From contig KI547179.1 in NCBI GenBank assembly GCA_000497835.1, positions 58,309 through 96,172 on the forward strand: 37,864 nucleotides of DNA, given 5' to 3'. This DNA is from a gamma proteobacterium L18. Its GTDB lineage: Bacteria > Pseudomonadota > Gammaproteobacteria > Pseudomonadales > Pseudomonadaceae. Both the position numbers and the translations under genes were made by a program. Below the pieces are notes generated by a model, which worked only from the letters and a program-made list of their open reading frames with translations, had not been told where the DNA came from and made no database searches. Of this stretch, positions 8,464 through 16,432 are shown piece by piece (positions within the stretch are counted from its first letter, which is position 1; every line of letters starts with the position of its first letter).

Positions 8464-8550
8464 GTGGGAGCGGGCTCTGCCCGCGAAGAAGACACCACCG
8501 TGTTCCTGGAACCGCGCGGTGTTCTTTTCGCGGGCAGAGCCCGCTCCCAC
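8464..8550. repeat. REP-type inverted pair, family B, copy 1
   Basis: Arms 8464-8487 and 8527-8550 are 24-base perfect reverse complements with core GTGGGAGCGGGCTCTGCCCG. The inner part also pairs imperfectly (ACACC on the left with GGTGT on the right), giving a long stem. It lies between the converging ends of mcpS and the minus-strand lipoprotein gene. The same family recurs at 15482-15568 and 28282-28366. Confidence 0.9.
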
Positions 8551-8558
8551 GAGGGCCA

Positions 8559-9992
8559 TCACTGCACGGTCTTGAGCGTGCGCTCGTCGTAGTACAGGGC
8601 GTTCTTGTCAGTACCCTGCTTGAAGAAATACCCGTAGTCCTCCAGGTACCACACCGTATCCACCCGGTTATACGGATCCCCCTCCCCGCTGCAGCGCAGC
8701 TTCTTCGCCTGGCCACTGAGGCTGGCATTGATCTGCGTCGCCGGCGCCTCGCTGTCGACCATGCACTTGACCACCTGGCGACTCTCGCCCAGGTCACCCA
8801 TCATCGAATTCTTGCGCTTGCCCTGGGTGATATAGGCCAGTTCCTTGCCCACCGGCATCTGCTGCCAATCGCCGATGAAGGTGAGGTTGGTCAGCATCGA
8901 CTCCTCCGCCATTTGCGTCTTGCCGAAGAAACGGGTGCTCTGCGCCAGCGACACCAGGCCACGGAAGCTCACTTCCTTGCCTTCGTAGCTGTCGGCCCGC
9001 ACACGGATACCCAACTGGCCGCTGGCCTTGTCGATCTCGAAGAAACGCTCTTCACGGATCGGCAGGTTGCTCTTGGCGGTGTTGGCCATGCCGGTTTCCA
9101 GGGTCTGCTTGAAGCGTTTGGCAGGCGGTGCCAGGTTCAAGTGCTTGATGGCGGTGAGCGGCACCGCGCCTACGGCGGGCAACGGCGTGTCGATCGGCGC
9201 CTTGCTGCGTGGGTTGTAGGCAGGCAATTGCGCCAGCGACTCGGGCTTGCCGCAGACGCTGCTGAACAGCATCTGGTACTCGGGCACACTGCGGCTGACC
9301 GGCTGCGGTTGCGGGTCCTTGAACAGCTTGCCGTCGGTTACCGTGTTGCGTTCATCGACGTCGTAGCCCATCAGCAGGCGGTAGGTCTGCTTCGAGCAAT
9401 CCACCGCGTAATGCTCACGCTTCTGCGCGCTGGGGGCGTGGTATGGCTTGCCGGCGGTGACGGTGGGTTCGTCCAGGGCCGACCAGAAACGAATCTCGCT
9501 GCCGTCGGCCTTGATGCTGTTGCGGTCCAGCAGCACCCAGAACACATCGTTGCCGCCCTTGATCACCCGCCACTCGGGCACCGCCGTGGCCTGGCAGGCG
9601 GCCTTGAAGGCGGCGTTGTTCTTCAGGGGTTGGGACAATTCCTCCGGCACGCTGCGCGGCGCCATGTAACCACCGTTGCTGCTGCCGAAATACACCCGCT
9701 TCTCGCCCTGCACGTAGGCGATACGCGCCTGGTACTGGGTGCAGGAGGCTTCGATCTGCGCGGCGAACGGCACCGGCTGCTGCTCGGTGACGGGCGGCAC
9801 GGCCAGGTAACTGAGGTTGTCGCCATCGCGCATTACCGACTCGGGCACCGGCGGCAAGGCCAGGGTGTCGCTGAGCATTTTCTCGGCGTCGGTGAGTTGG
9901 TGAGGCTTGGGCGCATCAGGCGTGGGAGTGGGCGCGTGCTGGGCGCAGCCCGCCACCAGGGTGATGAGCAGCGCTAGGGGCAGACGTTGCAT
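8559..9992 (-). CDS. Putative cysteine-rich lipoprotein, paralogue 1 (function unknown)
   Basis: 477 residues; I do not recognise a named family. The N-terminus MQRLPLALLITLVAGC is a lipoprotein signal with lipobox VAGC, so the mature protein would start at Cys16 and be anchored in the envelope. A Pro-rich linker follows. Six further cysteines sit in positions shared with the next gene (contexts ASC, AAC, VDC, SVC, VKC, LRC), suggesting up to three disulphides. A central segment (LLDRNSIKADGSEIRFWSALDEP, then a VDC) loosely resembles the surface-adhesin E domain. The C-terminus WYLEDYGYFFKQGTDKN is highly conserved with its neighbour. The start at 9992 has GGAG 9 bases upstream; an ATG 15 bases earlier would contain that ribosome site within the gene. 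Tandem with its paralogue, separated by a REP pair. Confidence 0.8.
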   Translation of the reverse strand: MQRLPLALLITLVAGCAQHAPTPTPDAPKPHQLTDAEKMLSDTLALPPVPESVMRDGDNLSYLAVPPVTEQQPVPFAAQIEASCTQYQARIAYVQGEKRVYFGSSNGGYMAPRSVPEELSQPLKNNAAFKAACQATAVPEWRVIKGGNDVFWVLLDRNSIKADGSEIRFWSALDEPTVTAGKPYHAPSAQKREHYAVDCSKQTYRLLMGYDVDERNTVTDGKLFKDPQPQPVSRSVPEYQMLFSSVCGKPESLAQLPAYNPRSKAPIDTPLPAVGAVPLTAIKHLNLAPPAKRFKQTLETGMANTAKSNLPIREERFFEIDKASGQLGIRVRADSYEGKEVSFRGLVSLAQSTRFFGKTQMAEESMLTNLTFIGDWQQMPVGKELAYITQGKRKNSMMGDLGESRQVVKCMVDSEAPATQINASLSGQAKKLRCSGEGDPYNRVDTVWYLEDYGYFFKQGTDKNALYYDERTLKTVQ

Positions 9993-10044
9993 AGCTATTT
10001 TCTCCATGAAACACAGCTAAACCGGCGGTGTTTACACTGACGCC

Positions 10045-10102
10045 ATCGCGGCCAAGGCCGGCTGCTACACCGTCCGGGGTAGGAGCCGACTTTAGTCGCG
10101 AT
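10045..10102. repeat. REP-type inverted pair, family C, copy 1
   Basis: Left arm 10045-10068 and right arm 10079-10102 (GTAGGAGCCGACTTTAGTCG core) pair with five mismatches, four of which would be G-U in RNA, around a 10-base loop ACCGTCCGGG. Same family as 22719-22776 and 37776-37833. It separates the two tandem lipoprotein genes. Confidence 0.8.
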
Positions 10103-10122
10103 TCAGGCGACGCGATTCCTGG

Positions 10123-11580
10123 TTAGCGCACCTTCTGCAACTGGCGCTCGCTGTAATAGTGGTCATTCTTGTCGGTGCCCGACTGGTAGAAGTAACCGTA
10201 GTCTTCCAGGTAGTACAGGGTATCGACGCTCTGGCGTTTTTCGCTGTTGATGGTGCAGCGCATCAGCTTGGCCTGGCCGCTGAGGCGCGGGTTGACCTGG
10301 CTGGCGGGCCCTTGGCTTTTGACCGCGCATTCGACGGTGGCGCGGTTGAGCACGGCGCCGGTCTGGGCGCTGACGGCGCTGGTGTCCAGGGTCACGCCGA
10401 CGTTGCTGCCCACCGGCAGGCTGCGCCAGTTGCCATGGAACTGCGCATCGATCACCGCCGAGCTTTCGAACACGGTGTCCAGGCCATGGAAGGTGGTCTT
10501 GCTGGCCAGCGAGAACAGGCCGCGGAACGACACTTCGCTGCTGTCGAACCCGTCGCTGCTGGAGCGCACGGCCAACTGGCCGGTCACCGGGTCATGCTCG
10601 ATGAAGGTCTCGACATTGAGCGGCATCGCGCCGTTGGGACCGTTGGCGGTGCCGGTCTCGGACAGGTAAGTCAGCGGCTTGCGCGGGGCCGGCATGCCCA
10701 GCTTGTGAATGGCCGCCAGCGGCAGCGCCATCACGCCTGGGTATGGCGTGGCCAGGGGTGCCTTGATGCGCGGGCTGAAGGCCGGGAGTTTGGCCAGTGC
10801 CTGGGGGTTGCCGCAGACGGCTTTGTAGGTGGCGTGGTTATCGGTGTCGCGGGCGATCTGCTGCGCTTCGGGCACAAAGTGCACGGCGCCGTCGGTCACG
10901 CGGTTGCGCTCGTCCAGGTCGAAACCGGACAGCACCTTGAAGGTCTGCTGCTTGCAGTCCACCGCCACGTATTCACGCTTCTGCGCCATGGGCGCGTAGT
11001 ACGGCAGGTCGAAGGTGGTGACCGGCTCATCCCACGCCGTCCAGAAGCGCAGGGTGTCACCCTGGGGCTTGATGCTGGCGCGGTCGATCAGGGTCTGCTG
11101 GCCGTTGGCGGCAGTGTGCACCACGCGCCAGTCGGGCAGCGGGGTGTTGTGGCAGGCGTCGACGAAATCGGGGTTCTTCAGCAGGGCCTCGGCCACGTCC
11201 TTGCGCATGCGCACGGCGGGCATGTACAGGCCGTCCTGGCTTTTCACGTACGAGCGCTTGCCGCCGTCGAAGTACATCAGCTTGGCCGATGGCTCCACGC
11301 AGGAGGCCTGGATCTGCATCATGATGTCCTGGCGCAGGGTGTCGTCCTTGGCGCGGATAATCATGAAGCTCAGTTGGTCGCCGTCGCGCAGCACGCTGTT
11401 GCTCAAGGGGGTGCGCTTGACCATGTCGAACATCAGCTGGTTGGCCTTGTCGACCGGGGCGGGCACCTTGATGGTCGGCTGGGCCTTGGCCACCGGGGGC
11501 TTGGGCGCCGGATCGGCAGCGGGCTGGTGGGCGCAGGCGGCGGTCGCTGCGATGGCAAGGGCAAGGGCAACGCGTTTCAT
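10123..11580 (-). CDS. Putative cysteine-rich lipoprotein, paralogue 2 (function unknown)
   Basis: 485 residues, a diverged tandem duplicate of the gene at 8559-9992 (about one third identical by eye along the full length). The N-terminus MKRVALALAIAATAACAHQ is a short hydrophobic signal ending in Cys16; the lipobox TAAC is weaker than that of its neighbour, so lipidation is likely but less certain. A Pro/Lys-rich linker covers residues 20-45. The six cysteines shared with the paralogue are all kept (ASC, DAC, VDC, AVC, VEC, MRC). A segment LIDRASIKPQGDTLRFWTAWDEP loosely recalls the surface-adhesin E domain. The C-terminal YYLEDYGYFYQSGTDKN matches the paralogue almost exactly. AGGA lies 6 bases before the ATG at 11580. 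No catalytic motif is visible; a structural or binding role in the envelope is a guess. Confidence 0.8.
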   Translation of the reverse strand: MKRVALALAIAATAACAHQPAADPAPKPPVAKAQPTIKVPAPVDKANQLMFDMVKRTPLSNSVLRDGDQLSFMIIRAKDDTLRQDIMMQIQASCVEPSAKLMYFDGGKRSYVKSQDGLYMPAVRMRKDVAEALLKNPDFVDACHNTPLPDWRVVHTAANGQQTLIDRASIKPQGDTLRFWTAWDEPVTTFDLPYYAPMAQKREYVAVDCKQQTFKVLSGFDLDERNRVTDGAVHFVPEAQQIARDTDNHATYKAVCGNPQALAKLPAFSPRIKAPLATPYPGVMALPLAAIHKLGMPAPRKPLTYLSETGTANGPNGAMPLNVETFIEHDPVTGQLAVRSSSDGFDSSEVSFRGLFSLASKTTFHGLDTVFESSAVIDAQFHGNWRSLPVGSNVGVTLDTSAVSAQTGAVLNRATVECAVKSQGPASQVNPRLSGQAKLMRCTINSEKRQSVDTLYYLEDYGYFYQSGTDKNDHYYSERQLQKVR

Positions 11581-11604
11581 GGAATGTCCTGATCAGCAGG
11601 CGGG

Positions 11605-11638
11605 CCTGTAGCCGCAACCTGGCGGCAGCGGCTACAGG
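11605..11638. repeat. Inverted repeat in the ggt-lipoprotein gap
   Basis: CCTGTAGCCGC (11605-11615) and GCGGCTACAGG (11628-11638) form an 11-base perfect stem with a 12-base loop. There is no T-tract on the downstream side of either strand, so it is not a classic terminator. A related half (CTGGCGGCAGCGGCTA) occurs again just after the fused ABC gene at 28264, suggesting a dispersed repeat. Confidence 0.65.
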
Positions 11639-11696
11639 TTAAAAGGAAGTCATCTTACCGCTAAGCGCGATGTACATCATGAACTTCCCGGCGCAA

Positions 11697-13364
11697 TCAC
11701 TTCGCCAACAGCCCTACCCCACGGCCACGCGGGTCGGAGGCGGTCTCGACCTTGCGGCCATCCACCTTGATGGCCTGGATATCACCCATCTCCCAGCCCT
11801 GGTCTTCCAGGGTATAGCCCATGGCCTTCAACTGTTCGGCCGCCTCGCCGGTCAACGGCGCGAAGCTGTCGTAGTAGATCGTGTCCTTGGGCAGCAACTG
11901 GTGATGCACGCGCTGCGCCGCCACGGCCTTGGCCAGCGGCAGGTGGTAGTCATAGACGTTGTTGAGCACCTGGAAGATCGAAGTAAAGATCCGCGAGCCG
12001 CCCGGTGTGCCGATGACCATGGTCACGCGGCCATCGCGGGTGACCAGGGTGGGGCTCATGGACGACAGCATGCGCTTGCCCGGCTGGATCGCGTTGGCGT
12101 CGCCGCCCACCACGCCGAAGGCATTGGCCACGCCGGGCTTGGAGCTGAAGTCGTCCATTTCGTCGTTGAGCAGGAAGCCTGCGCCCTTGACCACCACGCC
12201 GCTGCCGTAGTCCCAGTTCAGGGTGTAGGTATTGCTAACGGCGTTGCCGTCGTGGTCGATGATCGAGAAGTGCGTGGTCTGGTGCGCCTCAAGGCCGGGG
12301 TGCACATTCTCGGTGGCGGAAATGGCCGTCGGGTTGACCTCGTCGGCGCGCTTGAGCAGGTAGGCCGGGGCGATCAGCTTGTTCACCGGCACCTCGTTGA
12401 AATCCGGGTCACCCAGGTAGTTGGCGCGGTCGGCGAACACGCGCTTCTCGATCTCGGCCAGCAGATGGATGTAGCGCGCAGAGTTGAGCGGCACGTCCTT
12501 GAAATCGGCCTTGCGGATGTCCTTGATACCCAGCAACTGCGCCAGCGCGATGCCGCCGGAGCTGGGCAGCGGTGCGGTGTAGATCAGGTTGCCGCGCCAG
12601 TCGATGTGCAGCGGCTGACGCCAGCTGACCTTGTAGTCGTGCAGGTCCTGTTTGGTGATCAGGCCCTTGTCGGCCTGCATCTGCGCCACCAGCAGGTCGG
12701 CGGTCTTGCCGTCGTAGAAGTCCTTGGCGCCCTGGTCGGCGATGCGTTCCAGGGTTTGCGCAAGCTCGGGCTGGCGGAACGTCTGGCCGGGCTTCATGGT
12801 GCCGAAGTAGTCGTTGAAGTTGGTCTGGCCGTTGAACAGTTTCAGCGCATCCTGGCGGTACTGGAACTGCTTGTCAGCCACAGTGAAGCCTTCCTTGGCA
12901 TAGCCGATGGCCGGGGTCAGCAGCTCGGCCCACGGCAACTTGCCGAAGCGCTTGTGCGCTTCCCACAGGCCCAGCACGGTGCCCGGCACGCCGCTGGCCT
13001 TGGCGCCCACCAGGCTGAGGTTTTCGATGACCTCGCCCTTTTCGTTCAGGTATATGTCGCGGCTGGCGGCCTTGGGCGCCGTTTCACGGTAGTCGAGGAA
13101 GTAGGGTTTGCCTTTCACGTACAGGGTCATGAAACCGCCGCCACCCAGGTTGCCGGCTTCGGGGTAGGTCACGGCCAGGGTGAACGCCGTGGCGACGGCG
13201 GCGTCGACGGCGTTGCCGCCTTTCTTGAGAATCTGCGCCGCCACCTTGGCGCCGTACTGGTCAGGGGCGGCCACGGCGCCCGCCTCCAGCAGCGCAGCGT
13301 AAGAGGAGGAACTGGCGACAATGGCCGCACTCAGGGCAAGGGTTTTGAACAGCACAATACGCAT
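11697..13364 (-). CDS. ggt: Gamma-glutamyltransferase (periplasmic, self-cleaving)
   Basis: Splits gamma-glutamyl bonds of glutathione and related compounds by hydrolysis or transpeptidation. The 555-residue precursor starts with a signal peptide (cleavage likely after SYA, residue 23). The large-subunit hallmarks GGNAVDAAVA and NLGGGGFM come next. The autoprocessing site is TTHFSIIDHDGNAVS, with Thr363 the predicted N-terminal nucleophile of the small subunit (equivalent to Thr391 of E. coli Ggt). LSSMSPT and IGTPGGSRI complete the glutamate-binding region. Length is near that of E. coli (580). Start ATG at 13364 with AAGGA 6 bases upstream. Stand-alone gene on the minus strand; the 78 bases upstream separate it from the LysR gene, whose stop points towards it. 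Confidence 0.95.
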   Translation of the reverse strand: MRIVLFKTLALSAAIVASSSSYAALLEAGAVAAPDQYGAKVAAQILKKGGNAVDAAVATAFTLAVTYPEAGNLGGGGFMTLYVKGKPYFLDYRETAPKAASRDIYLNEKGEVIENLSLVGAKASGVPGTVLGLWEAHKRFGKLPWAELLTPAIGYAKEGFTVADKQFQYRQDALKLFNGQTNFNDYFGTMKPGQTFRQPELAQTLERIADQGAKDFYDGKTADLLVAQMQADKGLITKQDLHDYKVSWRQPLHIDWRGNLIYTAPLPSSGGIALAQLLGIKDIRKADFKDVPLNSARYIHLLAEIEKRVFADRANYLGDPDFNEVPVNKLIAPAYLLKRADEVNPTAISATENVHPGLEAHQTTHFSIIDHDGNAVSNTYTLNWDYGSGVVVKGAGFLLNDEMDDFSSKPGVANAFGVVGGDANAIQPGKRMLSSMSPTLVTRDGRVTMVIGTPGGSRIFTSIFQVLNNVYDYHLPLAKAVAAQRVHHQLLPKDTIYYDSFAPLTGEAAEQLKAMGYTLEDQGWEMGDIQAIKVDGRKVETASDPRGRGVGLLAK

Positions 13365-13442
13365 CGGGTGTCCTTACTGTTGTTATGAAAAGCTGCCAAC
13401 AGTTAGGACCATCAAGGCCGCGTTTTCAATCCCGATGACTCG

Positions 13443-14348
13443 TCAGGCATCCGTATGGGCGTAACAGGCCAGCTTTTCCTGCATGTAATCCAGGAAGCAT
13501 TGAATGCGCAGGGCCAACTGCGAGTTGCGGTAGTACACGGCGTGAATCGGCTGGCGGTAGCCACTGTTGGCCTCGATCAGCAGAGGTACCAAGCGGCCCT
13601 GTTCGATGTCCTGGTGGGTCATGAAATCGGAGAGGCAAACAATCCCTTGGTCGGCCAACGCCAGCTGGCGCAGGGTTTCGCCGCTGGACGCCGACAGCTG
13701 CGGCTGCACTTGCCAGCGGTCGCCGTCACCATGGCGCAGGGGCCACTGGTTCAGGTGCTCGGGCTGGGTGAAGCCCAGCAGGCTGTGCTGGCTCAGGTCC
13801 TGCACCTGCCGGGGCGTACCGCGGCGACGCAGGTATTCGGGGCTGGCCAGGATGTTCAACGGGCTGCGGCCCAGCAGGCGCGCATGCAGCGTGGAGTCGG
13901 CCAGCACGCCGATGCGGATGGCGATGTCGGTGCTCTGCTCCAGCAGGTCGATCAGCAGGTCGTCGGTGTTGAGTTCCAGGGTGATGTCCGGGTAACGCTG
14001 ACGAAACTCGTCCACATACGGCACGATGGCGTGCAGCATGAACGGCGAGGCGGCGTTGACCCGCAGGCGCCCCGAGGGCGTCTGGTGCCGAACCGCCAGG
14101 CGCTCTTCCAGCTCTTCCATTTGCTGCAGGATCTGCTTGGCCCGCTCGAAGAAAAACCGCCCCTCCTCGGTCAGGTCCATGCGCCGGGTGGTGCGGTTGA
14201 TCAGCGTGGTGTCGAGCTTGCTCTCCAGGCGCGCCAGCGTGCGGCTGATGGCCGACGGGGTTTGCCCCACCTGCTCGGCCGCCGCTGAAATCGAGCCGCA
14301 CTCGATGACCGAGATAAATACCTGGAGTTCGTCGGATCTGGCTTTCAA
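13443..14348 (-). CDS. LysR-family transcriptional regulator next to mdaB
   Basis: 301 residues with the N-terminal winged helix-turn-helix (GSISAAAEQVGQTPSAISRT, about residues 17-36) and the C-terminal periplasmic-binding-like effector domain (LRVNAASPFMLHAIVPYVDEF onwards). It resembles the widespread Pseudomonas LTTR type that starts MKARSDELQ. The start chosen is TTG at 14348, which yields exactly that N-terminus and has AGGG about 9 bases upstream. The frame stays open a further 37 codons upstream, but those residues have no family character. The gene lies 61 bases downstream of mdaB on the same strand, so it may be cotranscribed with it and may act on the mdaB/monooxygenase intergenic region; this target is an inference. 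Confidence 0.88.
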   Translation of the reverse strand: MKARSDELQVFISVIECGSISAAAEQVGQTPSAISRTLARLESKLDTTLINRTTRRMDLTEEGRFFFERAKQILQQMEELEERLAVRHQTPSGRLRVNAASPFMLHAIVPYVDEFRQRYPDITLELNTDDLLIDLLEQSTDIAIRIGVLADSTLHARLLGRSPLNILASPEYLRRRGTPRQVQDLSQHSLLGFTQPEHLNQWPLRHGDGDRWQVQPQLSASSGETLRQLALADQGIVCLSDFMTHQDIEQGRLVPLLIEANSGYRQPIHAVYYRNSQLALRIQCFLDYMQEKLACYAHTDA

Positions 14349-14409
14349 CCTGGGTTTCCCTGCAACGCTTGCCGGCACGCCGGCTACCACAATGGTCACC
14401 CACTCTACC

Positions 14410-15000
14410 TCAGAGTTGGAAACCCAACACCTGCGCCAGGTGCGCCTTGTAGCGTTCAACGTCGCCTTCGATGTTGGGGCGCTTCATCACGTCCACTGCC
14501 AGGAAGGTCGGCAGGCCGGTCATGCCCAGGAACTGGTTGGCCTTGTGGAACGGGAAGTACACGGCGTCCACACCCTTGGCTTCGAAGAAATCGGTTGGGT
14601 CGTCGAAGGCTTGCTGCGGGGCGTTCCAGGTCAGCGACAGCATGTATTGCTTGCCCTGGATCAGTCCGCCGCTGCCGTACTTCTGCGAGGCGTCGGAACG
14701 GGTGCGGCCGTCGCTGCCGTACAGGCTGCCGTGGCCTTCGGTGAAGACTTCGTCGATGTATTTTTTCACGGTCCAGGGTGCGCCCATCCACCAGCCTGGC
14801 ATCTGATAGATGATCACGTCGGCCCAGAGGAATTTCTGCACTTCTTCGGCGATGTCGTAGCCGCCGTCGATGAAGGTGGTTTTCACGTCGAAACCGGCGT
14901 GGTCCAGCAGCGCCAGGGCGGCGTCGTGCAGGGTGGCGTTGTAGCGGCCGTCGGAATGGGCGAACTGCTTGCCGCCGTTGAGCAACAGAATCTTTTTCAT
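14410..15000 (-). CDS. mdaB: NAD(P)H:quinone oxidoreductase MdaB
   Basis: Flavodoxin-fold quinone reductase of 196 residues (E. coli MdaB 193) that reduces quinones by two electrons with NADPH using FAD. Strongly recognisable blocks are KKILLLNGGKQFAHSDG at the N-terminus, FLWADVIIYQMPGWWMGAPW, TEGHGSLYGSDGRTRSD, KYGSGGLIQGKQYMLSLTWN, and FHKANQFLGM. The start at 15000 gives the conserved MKK N-terminus; an in-frame upstream extension to 15078 is not supported, though the ribosome site before 15000 is weak on this strand. It diverges from a YgiN-type quinol monooxygenase, the partner with which E. coli MdaB forms a proposed quinone redox cycle. Confidence 0.95.
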   Translation of the reverse strand: MKKILLLNGGKQFAHSDGRYNATLHDAALALLDHAGFDVKTTFIDGGYDIAEEVQKFLWADVIIYQMPGWWMGAPWTVKKYIDEVFTEGHGSLYGSDGRTRSDASQKYGSGGLIQGKQYMLSLTWNAPQQAFDDPTDFFEAKGVDAVYFPFHKANQFLGMTGLPTFLAVDVMKRPNIEGDVERYKAHLAQVLGFQL

Positions 15001-15087
15001 GGGGAGGTCTCGGTAAAGGAATGGAGCGCACTTTACCGGCCACACGCGGGCGGAATAAGGCCTGGCGGGGCAAATCACATTTGCGTC

Positions 15088-15119
15088 AAAAGCACGAATG
15101 GCTATTCATTATTGCTTTT
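15088..15119. promoter_or_regulatory. Nested dyads in the mdaB / monooxygenase intergenic region
   Basis: AAAAGCA (15088-15094) is mirrored by TGCTTTT (15113-15119), and inside it GAAT (15096-15099) is mirrored by ATTC (15104-15107). The region is AT-rich against a GC-rich background and lies in the 150-base gap between two divergent starts, so it is a candidate operator/promoter area, perhaps for the nearby LysR regulator. No convincing -35/-10 pair could be fixed. Confidence 0.4.
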
Positions 15120-15150
15120 AGAATGGGAGCCACTTAACTCGGAGGTGCCC

Positions 15151-15462
15151 ATGAACGAACAATACGGTTTCATCGTCAAGGCCAAGACCAAGCCGCACAT
15201 GGCTGACGCATTCCACGCCCTGTTCCTCGGCCATGTCGAAGCCAGCCGCGGCGAGCCAGGCTGCATCGAGTACCACATGCTGCGCGACCTGGATGACCCG
15301 ACGCTGTTCCTGTTCTACGAGATCTGGGCGTCGAAGGCGGCGCTGGACGTGCATTCGGCGCTGCCGCACATGGCGGCGTTTGCCGAACAGCGGATGGAAT
15401 ACCTGGAGCGTGATTTCGAGTTTCAGCGCATCGAGATGCTCAGCCCTGCCAGCGCCTCCTGA
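15151..15462 (+). CDS. Putative quinol monooxygenase (YgiN/ABM-domain family)
   Basis: Small ferredoxin-like alpha/beta protein of 103 residues of the antibiotic-biosynthesis monooxygenase (ABM) domain type, which needs no metal or bound cofactor. Visible family features are GFIVKAKTKPHMADAFHAL, EPGCIEYHMLRDLDDPTLFLFYEIW and a C-terminal HMAAF...YLERDFEF. The ATG at 15151 has GGAGG 5 bases upstream; the frame is open far upstream, but that is antisense to mdaB and the LysR gene. E. coli YgiN oxidises menadiol and lies next to mdaB; here the two genes are divergent instead of in tandem, which supports the same pairing. Confidence 0.88.
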   Translation: MNEQYGFIVKAKTKPHMADAFHALFLGHVEASRGEPGCIEYHMLRDLDDPTLFLFYEIWASKAALDVHSALPHMAAFAEQRMEYLERDFEFQRIEMLSPASAS

Positions 15463-15481
15463 TCAGGCAATCGAGATTCAT

Positions 15482-15568
15482 GTGGGAGCGGGCTCTGCCC
15501 GCGAAAAGAGCACCGCGGTGAGCCAGGCTTTTCACTGCGCGACCTTCGCGGGTAGAACCCGCTCCCAC
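15482..15568. repeat. REP-type inverted pair, family B, copy 2
   Basis: Left arm 15482-15505 (same sequence as family B copy 1) and right arm 15545-15568 pair with two mismatches. Between them lies a further palindrome CACCGCGGTG (15511-15520). Sits between the ends of the converging monooxygenase and permease genes. Confidence 0.88.
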
Positions 15569-15581
15569 AAAAGCGGCGCTG

Positions 15582-16346
15582 TCAGCCGTTGATTGCCAGG
15601 TGCGCACCCAGCAGCGCGAGCCCTACGAAGAACACCCGCTTGAACACCACCGCACTGATGCGCCCGCGCAGCCACTGCCCCACCTGCATCCCCGCCAGCG
15701 CCGGCACCAGCATCAACAACGACGCGCCCAGCTCGCCACCGCCCAGCTCGCCATGCCACAGCAAGCCCCCGGCCAACGCCAGGGTCGAGACGGTGAACGA
15801 CAATCCCAGCGCTTGCACCAGCTCATCGCGGTTCAGCCCCAGGGCCTGCAGGTAAGGCACCGCCGGAATCACAAACACACCGGTGGCCGCCGTGATGATG
15901 CCGGTGACCACGCCGCACAGCGGCCCCAACCAGCGCTCATGCCGCGCGGGCACATGCAGCACCGGCAGAAACAGCCCGCACAGCGCATACACCACCAACG
16001 CCCCGCCCAACGCCCGCACCACCCATTGCCCACCGTCGATACCCAGCCACAGGCTGCCAATGGCAGTGCCGACAAAAATCGTCAACAGCATCGGCCACAG
16101 CCGCACCATCAGCCCACGCAGATGACCGCCCAGCAGCAGTTGCCAGATGTTGGTGACGGTCGAGGGCACAATCAGCAACGCCGCTGCCTGCGCCGGAGCC
16201 ATAGCCAGGCCCAGCAGCCCCATGCACACGGTGGGCAGCCCCAGGCCGATCACGCCCTTGACCGTGCCGGCCAGCAGGAAAGTCGCCAGCACCAGCAGTG
16301 ACAAGGCCCAGCCCATTTCCTGATACAGCGAGAGAAGTGTATTCAT
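15582..16346 (-). CDS. TauE/SafE-family (TSUP) membrane permease
   Basis: 254-residue polytopic inner-membrane protein with about eight hydrophobic helices and the two-repeat pattern of the TSUP family: the first repeat has LLAGTVKGVIGLGLPTVCMGLLG, the second GPLCGVVTGIITAATGVFVIPAVPYLQALGL. Such proteins export or import sulphur- or carboxyl-containing organic anions such as sulphite or sulphoacetate; the substrate here cannot be read. The start at 16346 (MNTLLSLYQ) has AGGA 7 bases upstream; two upstream ATGs in frame lack a well-spaced ribosome site. Divergent from a LysR gene 86 bases away, the usual arrangement of an effector-controlled transporter. Confidence 0.87.
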   Translation of the reverse strand: MNTLLSLYQEMGWALSLLVLATFLLAGTVKGVIGLGLPTVCMGLLGLAMAPAQAAALLIVPSTVTNIWQLLLGGHLRGLMVRLWPMLLTIFVGTAIGSLWLGIDGGQWVVRALGGALVVYALCGLFLPVLHVPARHERWLGPLCGVVTGIITAATGVFVIPAVPYLQALGLNRDELVQALGLSFTVSTLALAGGLLWHGELGGGELGASLLMLVPALAGMQVGQWLRGRISAVVFKRVFFVGLALLGAHLAING

Positions 16347-16388
16347 GGGCATATCCTGCCTGCGCAACAGGCCGGTGAACATCTGCCA

Positions 16389-16422
16389 TATACTGATCAA
16401 GCCTCTTGCTCCGATTGAGGCT
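16389..16422. promoter_or_regulatory. Candidate control region between the TSUP gene and its LysR gene
   Basis: A TATACT box (16389-16394) reading towards the LysR gene is followed by a 6-base dyad AGCCTC (16400-16405) / GAGGCT (16417-16422) with 11 bases between the arms, just before the LysR ribosome site (GGAG, 16423-16426). It may be an operator or a leader hairpin. No good -35 was found. Confidence 0.3.
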
Positions 16423-16432
16423 GGAGCCCTTC

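Noticed and set aside
14349..14459. Upstream extension of the LysR gene beside mdaB
   Set aside because: The added residues overlap the mdaB 3' end, have no family character, and the TTG at 14348 gives the expected MKARSDELQ start.
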